Part shown: piece by piece, positions 24,588 to 34,720 of the stretch
Layout: every line of letters starts with the position of its first letter
Numbering within the stretch: the stretch's first letter is position 1
Origin: Chitinophagales bacterium
GTDB taxonomy: Bacteria > Bacteroidota > Bacteroidia > Chitinophagales > Chitinophagaceae
Assembly: GCA_020636575.1 (NCBI GenBank)
Contig: JACJXP010000001.1
Coordinates: 1,240,001-1,304,000 of the forward strand
Length of the DNA: 64,000 nucleotides
Direction of reading: 5' to 3'
Translations under genes and position numbers: made by a program
Notes under the pieces: generated by a model
Told to the model about the DNA's origin: nothing
The model's input: the letters and a program-made list of their open reading frames with translations, nothing else
Database searches by the model: none

Positions 24588-25594
24588 ACGCCTTCACTTT
24601 CTGGTTGCTCCGGAACAGGGATATTTGTTTTAAAAGCTTTGTTTACCAGGTAAACACCAACTAAAGCCACAATACCACCAATAATAATAAATGGTGTGAC
24701 TTCTTCGCCAAATAACACCCACCCGAATAATACAGCTACAACTGGGTTGATATATGCATAAATGGACGTTTGCTCAGTTGGTAAGTTTTGCAGAGCATAT
24801 AAATAACAGATAAATGCGATCACAGACCCAAAAACGATTAGGTAAGCCAATGCAGCCCATGATTGCCATGGAATGGCGGTAATTGCAATGGCAGTGCCAT
24901 TGGCATAAGTAAAGCCATAAAGGCAAAATCCAGCGATAAGCATTTGTAGCCCGAGACTGAAATATGGATTATAAGTAGCTGCATGTTTTTTTGTGTAAAG
25001 AGTGGCAAAGGCCCAGGTCCAGGTAGCAATTAGAGAAAGGATGATCCCAAAACGGAAATCAGCATTCAGAAAATCATGCAGGTGATCGTAAAAAATAACA
25101 CAAACACCCCCGAATCCCAACAGTAAACCAATGATCGCTTTTAATGGTATCCTTCCTTTGGGCGTAAACAGCCCGATAACGACCAGCCATAAAGGAAAAA
25201 TAGCTCCCATGATAGACCCTAATCCTGCGGAAATATATTTCACACCCCATGTGCTAAGCCCATTGCTCATGATAAAATTTAAAAAGCTAAGAACCAGGAT
25301 ATGGTTCCATTCTTTTCCTTTTGGCAGCCTGGCGCCTTTGTACAAAAAGAAACCGGTGTACAAAAGTCCTGCAATGATTTGGCGAAGACCAGCCAGTTGT
25401 AACCCGGGCATATATGTTACAGCCTGTTTGGCCGCCACCCATGTGGTACCCCATAAAATACTTATTGCGGCTAATGCAAATAGTGCTTTTGATCTTGTAC
25501 CCTTTTTGTGAATAGTAAATGGGTTAAAGTCCCGCAGCTGCTTGATATAAGCGGTTGTTTCGGCTAAGGTTTTGTATAGATCGTAGCGGGGCAT
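24584..25594 (-). CDS. EamA/DMT-family permease
   Basis: A 336-residue integral membrane protein with ten membrane segments in two EamA halves (first from ALFALAAISILWGTTW, second from FRFGIILSLIATWTWAFATL). The motif LAGLRQIIAGLL after the second segment and GSVIAFICYLYALQNLPTEQTSIYAYINPVVAVLFG in the second half are typical of drug/metabolite transporters. The substrate cannot be told from sequence; amino acids or metabolites are common. The first 35 residues are soluble, so the true start could be later. It starts 1 nt after the purH stop and shares its transcript. Confidence 0.88.
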   Translation of the reverse strand: MPRYDLYKTLAETTAYIKQLRDFNPFTIHKKGTRSKALFALAAISILWGTTWVAAKQAVTYMPGLQLAGLRQIIAGLLYTGFFLYKGARLPKGKEWNHILVLSFLNFIMSNGLSTWGVKYISAGLGSIMGAIFPLWLVVIGLFTPKGRIPLKAIIGLLLGFGGVCVIFYDHLHDFLNADFRFGIILSLIATWTWAFATLYTKKHAATYNPYFSLGLQMLIAGFCLYGFTYANGTAIAITAIPWQSWAALAYLIVFGSVIAFICYLYALQNLPTEQTSIYAYINPVVAVLFGWVLFGEEVTPFIIIGGIVALVGVYLVNKAFKTNIPVPEQPESEGV

Positions 25595-25595
25595 T

Positions 25596-27101
25596 TTAGT
25601 GCTTGAAATGTCTCATACCTGTTAATACCATCGCAAGGTTATTTGCCTTGCAATATTCGATAGAATCATTATCCCTTATAGAACCGCCCGGCTGAATAAA
25701 GGCTGTAACACCGGCCTCATGCCCTAATTGTACACAATCATTGAACGGGAAAAAGGCATCACTTGCCATTACTGATCCGTTAAGATCGAATTTGAATTGC
25801 TTGGCCTTGTCAACTGCATGACGCAAAGCATCAATACGGCTGGTTTGTCCGCAACCTTTCCCAATAAGTTGTTTGTTTTTTATCAAAGCGATCGCATTGC
25901 TCTTTAAATGTTTGCAAACAAGATTGGCAAAAGCCAGGTCTTCTTTTTCTTCTGTTGTAGTTTCTCTTGCCCCGGTTTCTTTCCACTCCGTATAATTGCC
26001 TTTGTCATTTTCCTGCGAAAGAATGCCGTTCAATAACGACCGGTATTGTTGTTTGTTGGCAGGTTGTTTCTTTATCTGTAACAGAATCCTGTTTTTCTTT
26101 GATTTTAAAATAGTCAATGCATCCTCGTCAAACGAAGGGGCTATCAGTACTTCAAAGAAAATTTCATTGATCGCTTCTGCAGTTGCTTTGTCAATTCTTT
26201 GATTCGCTACCAACACACCACCAAAAGCACTTTCGGGATCACCGGCCAGGGCAGCATCCCAGCTTTCTTTGATAGTAGAACGTTGGGCAATGCCACACAC
26301 ATTAGTATGTTTGATTATCGCAAAAGTTGTTTCAGTAAATTCTTTTATTAACTCAACTGCTGCATCCACATCCACCAGGTTGTTGTAGGAAAGTTCCTTG
26401 CCATTCAGCTGATCAAACAATTCAGTAAGGTTGCCGTAAAAAGTTGCAGATTGATGAGGGTTCTCACCGTATCGTAATATTTTCTCAGGTTTATTGAATG
26501 GAGAACCAATAGAGGTTTGATGGAAATAATTGGAAATGGCCGTATCATAAGCTGTACAAACATCAAAAGCTTTTGCTGCAAAGTTTCTTCGTTGCTCCAG
26601 CGTTGTTTCGCCTTTTTGAGATTGTAAGAGTTGTAAAAGCGCTGAGTAATCAGCCTTATTAGCAATCACCAACACATCCTTATGGTTTTTAGCAGCGCCA
26701 CGGATCATGGAAGGCCCGCCGATATCGATCTTTTCGATAATGGCATTTTCATCATTGGTATTCGCAACCGTTTCCTCGAAAGGGTAAAGGTCAACTATAA
26801 CCAGGTCTATCTCCGGGATATTATATTGTTTCATTTCTGACAAATGCGTTGCATCATCCCTTTTTCCTAAAATACCACCAAATACAGAAGGATGAAGTGT
26901 TTTTACCCTTCCTCCCAAAATAGAAGGATAACTGGTCAGGCTTTCAACAGGTACCACATTTACACCAAGCTTTTCAATAAAACTTTGAGTGCCGCCGGTA
27001 GAATATATGGTTACTCCGAGGGCCGAAAGCTCTTTTACAATGTCTTCGAGGCCATCTTTATAAAAAACAGAAATAAGGGCAGATTGTATCTTTTTTGTCA
27101 T
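25596..27101 (-). CDS. purH: Bifunctional AICAR transformylase/IMP cyclohydrolase
   Basis: A 501-residue enzyme that carries out the last two steps of IMP synthesis in the cytoplasm. The N-terminal cyclohydrolase domain (MGS-like fold, to about residue 145) has IYSTGGTQSFIEKLG, GGRVKTLHP and GGPSMIRGAAKNH. The transformylase domain has LRYGENPHQSA and the catalytic Lys-His pair in AIIKHTNVCG, then GGSIRDNDSIEYC near the end. Length and motifs are those of a complete, functional enzyme. The next gene follows 1 nt after the stop. Confidence 0.96.
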   Translation of the reverse strand: MTKKIQSALISVFYKDGLEDIVKELSALGVTIYSTGGTQSFIEKLGVNVVPVESLTSYPSILGGRVKTLHPSVFGGILGKRDDATHLSEMKQYNIPEIDLVIVDLYPFEETVANTNDENAIIEKIDIGGPSMIRGAAKNHKDVLVIANKADYSALLQLLQSQKGETTLEQRRNFAAKAFDVCTAYDTAISNYFHQTSIGSPFNKPEKILRYGENPHQSATFYGNLTELFDQLNGKELSYNNLVDVDAAVELIKEFTETTFAIIKHTNVCGIAQRSTIKESWDAALAGDPESAFGGVLVANQRIDKATAEAINEIFFEVLIAPSFDEDALTILKSKKNRILLQIKKQPANKQQYRSLLNGILSQENDKGNYTEWKETGARETTTEEKEDLAFANLVCKHLKSNAIALIKNKQLIGKGCGQTSRIDALRHAVDKAKQFKFDLNGSVMASDAFFPFNDCVQLGHEAGVTAFIQPGGSIRDNDSIEYCKANNLAMVLTGMRHFKH

Positions 27102-27169
27102 GTTTGAAAGGGGTTAAAAGCAGGCAAATCGTTGTCAAAGCCTTGGCAGGCAGGCGCAAAGGTAAGTTT

Positions 27170-29260
27170 CTAGAGATTCATCACAAAAGCGCCTTGGGTC
27201 GTTACGTCATGCCATGGGATTTTCAGTGAATCGCAGTCTTTCTTCCAGTAAGTGGTTTTCCATGATGGTACAGATCCATCAAACACAACCTGTTTGATAT
27301 TCATGGATTGTGATAGCTGATTCATGTACAGTCGTGGATTTTTTGAAATGATCAACAGATCAACTTGAGGTTTTATCTCTGGTGTTCTATACCGGATAGT
27401 ACTATCGATCAGGAGAATGTGTTTTCCGTAATATTGAAAATAACTTTCACTTCGGGTTAGGCTGCTTATTGAATCAGTGGAAGTAGTTCTGAATAGTATT
27501 CTCGAAGGCTTTAAATGAAAATTCCGGGCAAAATCATTGGCCAGGAGATCTGTATCACCGGCAAAAAAATAACTTTTCCCATTTACAAAATCGATGGCCC
27601 TTTTCTGAGGCACATTGTAAACTATTATCTTTTTTTGGTTATTGGTAGTAATAAATGAGTATGATCTTAATACAATAAATAGAAACAGGAAAAAGATACC
27701 CCATCTTAAACCCTGCCTGGCTTTTTCCATTAACCAATAAGCGATACCTGCTGCAAATAATAAAAGAAGCAGAGTTTGTACAATATTTATTTGCAATCTG
27801 TCCCAAAGCGAAAAACTGATGAGCTCTATTTTTTCAATATAAGAATTCATCAACCATATCATGCTACCTAATGCTTTTCCTGTAATAGCAGCCAAAGCTG
27901 GAATAAAGGAAATAACACAGAGAAAAACTTCGCCGATAAGAACACAGCTTGCCAGTGGCACAGCTACAAAATTAGTGAGGATAAATAAAGTGGGGAACTG
28001 GTGAAAATGATAAATGCTGAGTGGAACAGTCAATACCTGTGCTGCAATTGTTACAGCATTCAACTTCCAGAAAAAGTCAACTATCTTATTCTTAAAATAG
28101 AACCAATTATAAACAGGCCGCATGAAAATGATAATACTGGAAACGGCGGCATAGGATAACTGAAAACCTACATCCCATAGCATATATGGATTTATGCAAA
28201 GGAGAATAAACGCTGAAACTGCCATTGTGTTGAATACAGAAGTCTTACGGTCAAAACTTTCGCCTAGCACAATGGCGGTAAACATCAGGGCCGATCTTAA
28301 AACCGAAGGTTGTGCTCCTGCCAGAAGAGCAAATAGCCAAAGCCCTGTAATGATTAAAAGAGGGTTTAACCAGCGAATTTTCTTCTTCCTTTTTAATGGC
28401 TTAAAGATCATTGTCAGCAGCCAGTAGATCAATCCAAGATGTAAGCCGGAGATGGCAATAATATGTACAACACCCGTATTGGTGTATGATTGTACCAATG
28501 CCTGGTCAAGATCATCTTTATATCCAATTAGTAATGCTTCAGCTAAAGCAGTTTCTCTTTTACCGGGAATATTCTCCCGCAGAATAGTCAGAACTTCTTT
28601 TCTTGTATCGATCAAGAATTTTGTTAGCCATTTTTCCTGCTTTCCTGGTAATACCTCAAATTCTTCAGATTTTAGATATACCTGGTGGGTGATCTCTTTA
28701 AAAAGGCAATAACGTTTATAATCAAAGCCGCCGGGGTTACCAGAGTTTTTAATTTCCTGTAAGGGCCTTTTAAAAAGTATGGTTGAGCCGTAAGAGAGTT
28801 GAGAAACAGAACTATCTTTTTTCAGGTATAAGATAATCTTTCCGGTTACAGGTATTTTCTGTTTCTCATTAGCTATATAATGAACGGAGGCATTGGCTTT
28901 ATAAGATTTTGTTTTTTCAACAGGGGGTTCATCTAATGTTGCGATCAGTACATTTCCCGGTTGATAATAATTCCCCAGCCATTGTTCATTATTGCGCAGA
29001 TCCTTTTGCCAGGCGAGTAAAGCCCCTGTTGCTAAAAAAGCAAGGCTGATGAAAATACCGTTTAGAATGCCAAGTCTATATCGGTTGAAGAAGGGAAGAA
29101 AAAGGAAAATGAAAATACTCAGTAAACAAACTCCAATTATTATCCACCAGAGTTTTTGATCAAACTGGAACTGCCATTGCAGGACGATGCCTGCAATAAA
29201 AGGAAGCAAAATTTTTAGAAAAGGAGTCCGTTTCCAGAAGTTTGATCCATAGCCAGCCAT
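27170..29260 (-). CDS. comEC: ComEC/Rec2-family DNA uptake channel
   Basis: A 696-residue membrane protein. N-terminal DUF4131-type domain with three membrane segments (to about residue 90) and an OB-like region, then the Competence domain from about residue 225 (ALAEALLIGYKDDLDQ, TGVVHIIAISGLHLGLIY, with the conserved ISGLH). The C-terminal part from about 535 has the general order of a beta-lactamase-fold domain but none of its HxHxDH metal ligands. ComEC forms the inner-membrane channel for single-stranded DNA in natural transformation. The same transcript may include purH downstream, 68 nt away. Short Bacteroidota ComEC proteins commonly lack the nuclease domain. Confidence 0.88.
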   Translation of the reverse strand: MAGYGSNFWKRTPFLKILLPFIAGIVLQWQFQFDQKLWWIIIGVCLLSIFIFLFLPFFNRYRLGILNGIFISLAFLATGALLAWQKDLRNNEQWLGNYYQPGNVLIATLDEPPVEKTKSYKANASVHYIANEKQKIPVTGKIILYLKKDSSVSQLSYGSTILFKRPLQEIKNSGNPGGFDYKRYCLFKEITHQVYLKSEEFEVLPGKQEKWLTKFLIDTRKEVLTILRENIPGKRETALAEALLIGYKDDLDQALVQSYTNTGVVHIIAISGLHLGLIYWLLTMIFKPLKRKKKIRWLNPLLIITGLWLFALLAGAQPSVLRSALMFTAIVLGESFDRKTSVFNTMAVSAFILLCINPYMLWDVGFQLSYAAVSSIIIFMRPVYNWFYFKNKIVDFFWKLNAVTIAAQVLTVPLSIYHFHQFPTLFILTNFVAVPLASCVLIGEVFLCVISFIPALAAITGKALGSMIWLMNSYIEKIELISFSLWDRLQINIVQTLLLLLFAAGIAYWLMEKARQGLRWGIFFLFLFIVLRSYSFITTNNQKKIIVYNVPQKRAIDFVNGKSYFFAGDTDLLANDFARNFHLKPSRILFRTTSTDSISSLTRSESYFQYYGKHILLIDSTIRYRTPEIKPQVDLLIISKNPRLYMNQLSQSMNIKQVVFDGSVPSWKTTYWKKDCDSLKIPWHDVTTQGAFVMNL

Positions 29261-29337
29261 TAATGGAAATTAGGCGAGGCTATCTATTCTGACAATACCA
29301 CTTTAGGGGTACTGCTTACAGCATCAAGTAAATAAAA

Positions 29338-32163
29338 TTATTTACTCAAATACATACTTCTGTCCTTATACAGTTGTCTGAAGTAAGGGTCTCTCAGGTT
29401 TTTAATAAAGCGAATGGCTTCCCCGGTAGATTTCATTTCAGGCCCCAATTCTTTATTCACTCCCGGGAATTTATTGAAACTGAACACTGGTTCTTTAATG
29501 GCAAAGCCGTCCAGGTGTTTTTCTTCCGGTATATCAGCCACTTTTATTTCACCCAGCATTACTTTGGTGGCATAATTCAGGTAAGGTTTCTGGTATGCTT
29601 TGGCAATAAACGGAGTGGTGCGGGATGCCCGGGGGTTTGCTTCTATCACATACACTTTACCTTCTTTAATGGCAAACTGGATATTTAAAAGACCTTTTAC
29701 CTGCAACTCCAATGCAATCTTTTTAGCGTAGTCTACCATATCCTGTATCTCAAGCGGAGATAAGTTAAAGGCGGGTAATACAGCATTGCTGTCGCCACTA
29801 TGAATACCTGCCGGTTCCACATGTTCCATAATGCCCATTACATGAAACTTCTCTCCATCGCAGATAGCGTCGATCTCTGCTTCCTGGCAGCGATCCAGGA
29901 AATGGTCGATCAATATCTTATTCCCGGGGATATGCTTCAGCAAACTCACAACTGCTTTTTCAACTTCATCATCATTAATAACAATCCGCATTCTTTGGCC
30001 TCCCAAAACATAAGATGGGCGAACAAGCACCGGATAACCTACTTTATTGGCTACGGCAACAGCTTCATCTACATCATATGCAGTTCCATAGTCTGGGTAA
30101 GGGATATCAAGATTTTTCAGCATATCGCTGAATCTTCCCCTGTCTTCCGCTATGTCCATATTTTCAAAGGATGTGCCGATAATACGGATGCCTTTTTCAC
30201 TTAGCTTTTCTGCCATTTTTAAGGCAGTTTGTCCACCCAACTGAACAATAACACCATAAGGTTTTTCATATTCAATGATCTCCCATACATGTTCCCAGTA
30301 AACCGGTTCAAAGTATAGCTTGTCAGCCATATCAAAATCAGTGCTTACCGTTTCAGGGTTACAGTTTATCATGATGGCTTCATAACCACATTCCTTGATC
30401 GCCATAAGGCCATGTACACAGCAGTAATCGAATTCAATTCCCTGGCCTATACGGTTAGGGCCAGAACCTAATACAATAACTTTTTTATTATCCGATACAT
30501 GGCTTTCGTTAGAATTTCCTCCTTCAAAAGTTGAATAGAAGTAAGGTGTTTTGGCTTCAAATTCAGCAGAACAGGTATCAACCATTTTATAAACCCGGGT
30601 AATACCTGCGGCTTTTCTTTTTTCATACACATCCTCTTCATTACCATGTTGGAGGATACGACTTATTTGTTCATCACTAAAACCATTGACCTTTGCTTCT
30701 CTTAAAAGTTCGGCAGGTAAAGTATCCAGGTCATATTTTTCGACCTCTTTTTCAATATTGCAGATCTTCTGTATCTCGTATAAAAACCAGCGATCAATAC
30801 CATTTGTGGTTTTTGAAATGGAGCCCACCGAAATACCCGCCATCAAAGCATCTTTGATGCGGAAGATGCGATCCCATTTTGGTGTCTTGATATATTCCAG
30901 TAACTCATCAGCATGCATCAGGCTTTTGCCATAATAACCAAGACCCACGGCATTATTCTCAAGGCTCTGACATGCTTTTTGTATGGCTTCGGCAAAACTT
31001 CTGCCAATGCCCATTACTTCACCTACACTTTTCATTTGAAGCCCCAGTGTGTCATTGGCGCCTTTGAATTTGTCAAAATTCCAGCGGGGGATCTTTACAA
31101 TTACATAGTCCAGTGCCGGTTCAAAATAGGCTGAAGTCGTTTTAGTGATCTGGTTTTCCAGTTCATCCAGGTTGTACCCGATAGCCATTTTTGCAGCTAT
31201 TTTGGCAATAGGGTACCCGGTAGCTTTTGATGCAAGGGCTGAACTTCGACTTACCCTTGGATTTATTTCAATGGCGATGATCTCTTCTGTATCCGGGTTC
31301 ATGGCAAACTGCACATTACAGCCCCCGGCAAAATTGCCAAGGTCCCGCATCATCCGGATGGCAGTGTTCCGCATTAACTGCATACCCGTATCGCTAAGCG
31401 TCATGGCTGGAGCTACCGTTATGGAATCACCGGTGTGAACTCCCATTGGGTCGAAATTTTCTACTGTACAAATGATACAAACATTGTCAGCAGCGTCACG
31501 AAGTAATTCCAGCTCAAACTCTTTCCAGCCTAAAACAGCTTTTTCAACCAAAACTTCATGGATAGGGGATGCCTGTAAACCACGGTTCAGTGCTTCATCC
31601 AGTTCATCTTTATCATGCACAAAACCTCCACCTGTTCCTCCTAAAGTAAATGAGGGGCGAATTACCAAAGGGAAACCAATTTCCTGGGCAAATTCTTTTC
31701 CTTCAAGGAAGGAGTTGGCCGTTTTTGCCTGTGCTACATTAATGCCCAGTTCTATCATCCACTGGCGGAATTTTTCCCTGTCTTCAGCTTTGTCAATGGC
31801 CTTAATATCAACCCCTATAAGCCGCACATTGTATTGCTTCCACAAACCAACATCTTCTGCTTCTTTGGCAAGATTCAGGGCAGTTTGCCCACCCATGGTT
31901 GGTAACACCGCATCAATTTCATTTTCCTGCAGGATCTGTTCAATGCTTTCAACTGTCAGGGGTAATAAATAAACCCGGTCAGCAGTCATCGGATCGGTCA
32001 TGATGGTGGCCGGATTACTGTTGATCAGTATAACTTTTATCCCTTCTTCCCGCAGGCTGCGGGCAGCCTGGGTACCTGAATAATCAAATTCACAGGCTTG
32101 TCCGATAATAATGGGGCCTGAACCGATAATGAGAACTGATTTAATGGAATTATCTCTTGGCAT
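29338..32163 (-). CDS. carB: Carbamoyl-phosphate synthase large subunit
   Basis: A 941-residue enzyme with two ATP-grasp halves. The first half has GSGPIIIGQACEFDYSGTQA, PLVIRPSFTLGGTGGGF and EINPRVSRSSALASKATGYP; the second repeats these as GSGPNRIGQGIEFDYCC, PVLVRPSYVLGGQRM and EANPRASRTTPFIAKA. The sequence ends soon after the second ATP-grasp domain. It is about 130 residues shorter than the E. coli enzyme because the C-terminal allosteric (MGS) domain is missing, which is usual in Bacteroidota. It makes carbamoyl phosphate for pyrimidine and arginine synthesis with the small subunit CarA, which is not in this window. Confidence 0.95.
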   Translation of the reverse strand: MPRDNSIKSVLIIGSGPIIIGQACEFDYSGTQAARSLREEGIKVILINSNPATIMTDPMTADRVYLLPLTVESIEQILQENEIDAVLPTMGGQTALNLAKEAEDVGLWKQYNVRLIGVDIKAIDKAEDREKFRQWMIELGINVAQAKTANSFLEGKEFAQEIGFPLVIRPSFTLGGTGGGFVHDKDELDEALNRGLQASPIHEVLVEKAVLGWKEFELELLRDAADNVCIICTVENFDPMGVHTGDSITVAPAMTLSDTGMQLMRNTAIRMMRDLGNFAGGCNVQFAMNPDTEEIIAIEINPRVSRSSALASKATGYPIAKIAAKMAIGYNLDELENQITKTTSAYFEPALDYVIVKIPRWNFDKFKGANDTLGLQMKSVGEVMGIGRSFAEAIQKACQSLENNAVGLGYYGKSLMHADELLEYIKTPKWDRIFRIKDALMAGISVGSISKTTNGIDRWFLYEIQKICNIEKEVEKYDLDTLPAELLREAKVNGFSDEQISRILQHGNEEDVYEKRKAAGITRVYKMVDTCSAEFEAKTPYFYSTFEGGNSNESHVSDNKKVIVLGSGPNRIGQGIEFDYCCVHGLMAIKECGYEAIMINCNPETVSTDFDMADKLYFEPVYWEHVWEIIEYEKPYGVIVQLGGQTALKMAEKLSEKGIRIIGTSFENMDIAEDRGRFSDMLKNLDIPYPDYGTAYDVDEAVAVANKVGYPVLVRPSYVLGGQRMRIVINDDEVEKAVVSLLKHIPGNKILIDHFLDRCQEAEIDAICDGEKFHVMGIMEHVEPAGIHSGDSNAVLPAFNLSPLEIQDMVDYAKKIALELQVKGLLNIQFAIKEGKVYVIEANPRASRTTPFIAKAYQKPYLNYATKVMLGEIKVADIPEEKHLDGFAIKEPVFSFNKFPGVNKELGPEMKSTGEAIRFIKNLRDPYFRQLYKDRSMYLSK

Positions 32164-32275
32164 TCTTTGCGCTTAAAAGGTTGTTTGGCAGCGGATCGTC
32201 GTGAAAAAACAAATTGCGCAAAAGTAAGGGTTTGCGACGGATCAGTAAGGCAGTATTTTCTAAAAATTATCCAGA

Positions 32276-32875
32276 TTAAAATCCCTTCAGCGGCTTGGGT
32301 TTCTCGATCTTTCTGTAAGACATACTATAGATATCGTCATATATATTCTCCTTGCTTTGCAACAATGATTTTACCTCTTCTTTTAACATAGCAGGGCTGG
32401 TAAATCTTTGCCTGGAGGGGGAGAACTGTTCGGTAATGGTTTTAACACTCAGGGTATCATTGCTTCTTAAAATGTTAGACAGATAGAAAACTTTATGTGC
32501 TTCCACAACTGTGCCTTTTTTTCGGTTATAGCTGGTTATAAGCACAGTGCCTTCCACATTCATAAATCGCTGACCGCCGATGTAAGAAACATAACCTGTG
32601 AAATAGGAAGTGTCTGGCAGGATAATATCTCCCTTGATCGCCTTGCCGTACCGGATAATTGAATAAATAGAATCATTGTCAGGCTGTTTGTCAATTTCCA
32701 GTGCTTCGATCCCGAAAAAATCACTGCCATCTTTTACAATACCGTACCAATAACCAAATAATGATGTATCAACCGGTTCAGCTGGCGAAGCTGCCAGTGG
32801 AACCGTAGATTCAAACGGACATCCGTAAATAACAGCACAAGTAGCGATCAATAAAAATATCCTGAGTTTTCTCAT
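32276..32875 (-). CDS. Lipoprotein of unknown function
   Basis: A 199-residue protein with a signal peptide ending in a lipobox (V-I-Y-G-C, Cys19). The mature part reads as a small beta-rich domain (LFGYWYGIVKDGSDFFGIEALEI, TSYFTGYVSYIGGQRFMNVEG) like a lipocalin-type barrel, with a helical C-terminus. No family recognised. It lies 112 nt upstream of carB on the same strand, so co-transcription is possible. Confidence 0.6.
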   Translation of the reverse strand: MRKLRIFLLIATCAVIYGCPFESTVPLAASPAEPVDTSLFGYWYGIVKDGSDFFGIEALEIDKQPDNDSIYSIIRYGKAIKGDIILPDTSYFTGYVSYIGGQRFMNVEGTVLITSYNRKKGTVVEAHKVFYLSNILRSNDTLSVKTITEQFSPSRQRFTSPAMLKEEVKSLLQSKENIYDDIYSMSYRKIEKPKPLKGF

Positions 32876-32932
32876 CTCATAATAAAAATAAAAAAGTTAT
32901 GGTAATCAGCATATTATTCGCTGATATACTTA

Positions 32933-32960
32933 TTGCAAAAGAACGATATGCTTAAATTTG
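32933..32960 (+). promoter_or_regulatory. Full promoter: TTG, 17 nt, TAAATTTG
   Basis: TTG at 32933-32935 and TAAATTTG at 32953-32960, a very good Bacteroidota vegetative promoter. The -7 box ends 3 nt before the ATG at 32964, so the mRNA would start at the A of the start codon. Confidence 0.6.
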
Positions 32961-32963
32961 CGT

Positions 32964-34703
32964 ATGTATTTTTTGAATTTGTTACTGATCTTTTTGACAT
33001 TTTTTTCTCTTGATCTTCAATCGCAAACAACTAAGGAATATCCCAGAAATTTTTTCAGAAATCCGCTTGCTATTCCCATGCAGCTGTCGGCAAATTTTGG
33101 TGAATTACGTTCCAATCACTGGCATATGGGTTTGGATATCCGTACCAATGCAAAAGAAAACTACCGGGTATATGCAGCTGCTGATGGCTATGTTGCTCAT
33201 ATTGGAGTGAGGCCGAACAGCTTTGGCAGTTTTATCATTATCAATCATGCAAATGGATTGTCAACTCTATATGGGCATTTGAATGAATTTTTTCCGGAGC
33301 TGGAAAAATATGTTATTGACCAGCAGTATAAAAAAGAATCATGGGCTATTGAACTTGATTTTACCAAAGAGCAGTTCCCGGTTAAAAAAGGTGAGTTTAT
33401 CGCTTTCAGTGGAAATACGGGTGGTTCACTGGGTCCGCATCTTCATTTTGAGATCATTGATACAAAGACAGAAAAGAGGCTGAACCCATTACTGTTTAAT
33501 TTGCCGGTCTCTGATAATATTCCTCCCACACTTGTGCGGCTGGCTTTGTACGACAGAAGCAAAAGTGTTTATGAACAATCACCGGAACTAACTGTGCTGA
33601 AGAAAACTTCAGGAGGTTATATGCTGTCAGGCAGCCAGGTGTTAACAACGGATCATAACGAGATCAGCTTTGCGATCCAGGCTTATGATAAAAGTTCTGG
33701 AAGTGGAAGCAGGAATGGTATTTATGCTGCTCAATTATATTTTGATGGAGAAGAGGTTGTAAAATTTGTGCTTGACAGTATTGATTATGATGAAACACTT
33801 TATATGAATGCACATATTGATTATAAGCATGATTATAATGGAGGTGTTTATCTGCAACATCTGTCAAAAATGCCGGGAGATAATGGCCCGGTGTACAAAT
33901 CTGTAAGAGGAGATGGCGTTATTTCATTAAATGATACTGCAGTTCATACAGTAAGTATTGAAGTGCAGGATACAAAAGGCAACAATTCGGTGCTTAATTT
34001 TTCTGTTCGTTACAACGGGGAAGAGGATCCACTAATGGCAGGCACAAGTGTTAGAAAGAAACTTAAGCCAGGGGCTCTTTCCGACATTATCAAACCAGGG
34101 TTTTCAATGAGTTTCAGGGAAGGTACTTTTTATGACGAAGTGCCAACCAGTTATTTAAAAAACACAACTCTGTCAACTTACGCCTTAACAGCAGCGCATA
34201 CAGTAAGTGATGAATCCATACCTATGCACAAAAGAGCAGTGATCAGGATAAAGCCTGACAGAAATGTTCCGGAAGGATGGAAAGATAAAATTGTGATGAC
34301 ACGAACAGGCAAAGGAACATCTGTCAGAAAAGCATCATGGGATGGAGAATGGATAAAAGCTGAGTTTGGAGATTTTGGAACCTTCCAGGCTTTTGCAGAT
34401 ATTATTCCTCCCTCCATTAATGATCCCGGAAGAGGGGATACAATTAATTTGAGTGCTGCCAGCAGGATACTATTTACCCCAAGGGATAATTATGATATTG
34501 AAAGTTTTCGGGCGGAACTGGATGGCAACTGGCTTCGGTTCACCAACGATAAAGGAAAGAACTGGATATATAAATTTGATGACAGATGTCCTTACGGTGT
34601 ACATGAATTAAAAGTTAAAGTAGCGGATATTGCCGGCAACACAATAACAAAGACATGGTGGTTCAGAAGGGAGCCATATACTCCTTCTAAGAAAAGAAAG
34701 TGA
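32964..34703 (+). CDS. Secreted M23-family metallopeptidase
   Basis: A 579-residue protein, start taken as ATG 32964; a TTG two codons upstream is part of the promoter. Signal peptide to about residue 20 (S-L-D-L-Q-S-Q). The LytM/M23 domain follows: NHWHMGLDIRT supplies the first zinc His and the Asp, YGHLNEF and GPHLHFE the others (roughly residues 53-175). The remaining 400 residues look like beta-sandwich domains with no clear family. Such enzymes cut peptidoglycan cross-links, or bind it when inactive. All zinc ligands are present, so activity is likely. Confidence 0.88.
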   Translation: MYFLNLLLIFLTFFSLDLQSQTTKEYPRNFFRNPLAIPMQLSANFGELRSNHWHMGLDIRTNAKENYRVYAAADGYVAHIGVRPNSFGSFIIINHANGLSTLYGHLNEFFPELEKYVIDQQYKKESWAIELDFTKEQFPVKKGEFIAFSGNTGGSLGPHLHFEIIDTKTEKRLNPLLFNLPVSDNIPPTLVRLALYDRSKSVYEQSPELTVLKKTSGGYMLSGSQVLTTDHNEISFAIQAYDKSSGSGSRNGIYAAQLYFDGEEVVKFVLDSIDYDETLYMNAHIDYKHDYNGGVYLQHLSKMPGDNGPVYKSVRGDGVISLNDTAVHTVSIEVQDTKGNNSVLNFSVRYNGEEDPLMAGTSVRKKLKPGALSDIIKPGFSMSFREGTFYDEVPTSYLKNTTLSTYALTAAHTVSDESIPMHKRAVIRIKPDRNVPEGWKDKIVMTRTGKGTSVRKASWDGEWIKAEFGDFGTFQAFADIIPPSINDPGRGDTINLSAASRILFTPRDNYDIESFRAELDGNWLRFTNDKGKNWIYKFDDRCPYGVHELKVKVADIAGNTITKTWWFRREPYTPSKKRK

Positions 34704-34720
34704 TAAAATAATTTAGCGTC

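Noticed and set aside
31472..31972. Open frame of 166 codons on the plus strand inside carB
   Set aside because: It is antisense to the first ATP-grasp domain, Ser-rich and without a start context; a shadow frame.
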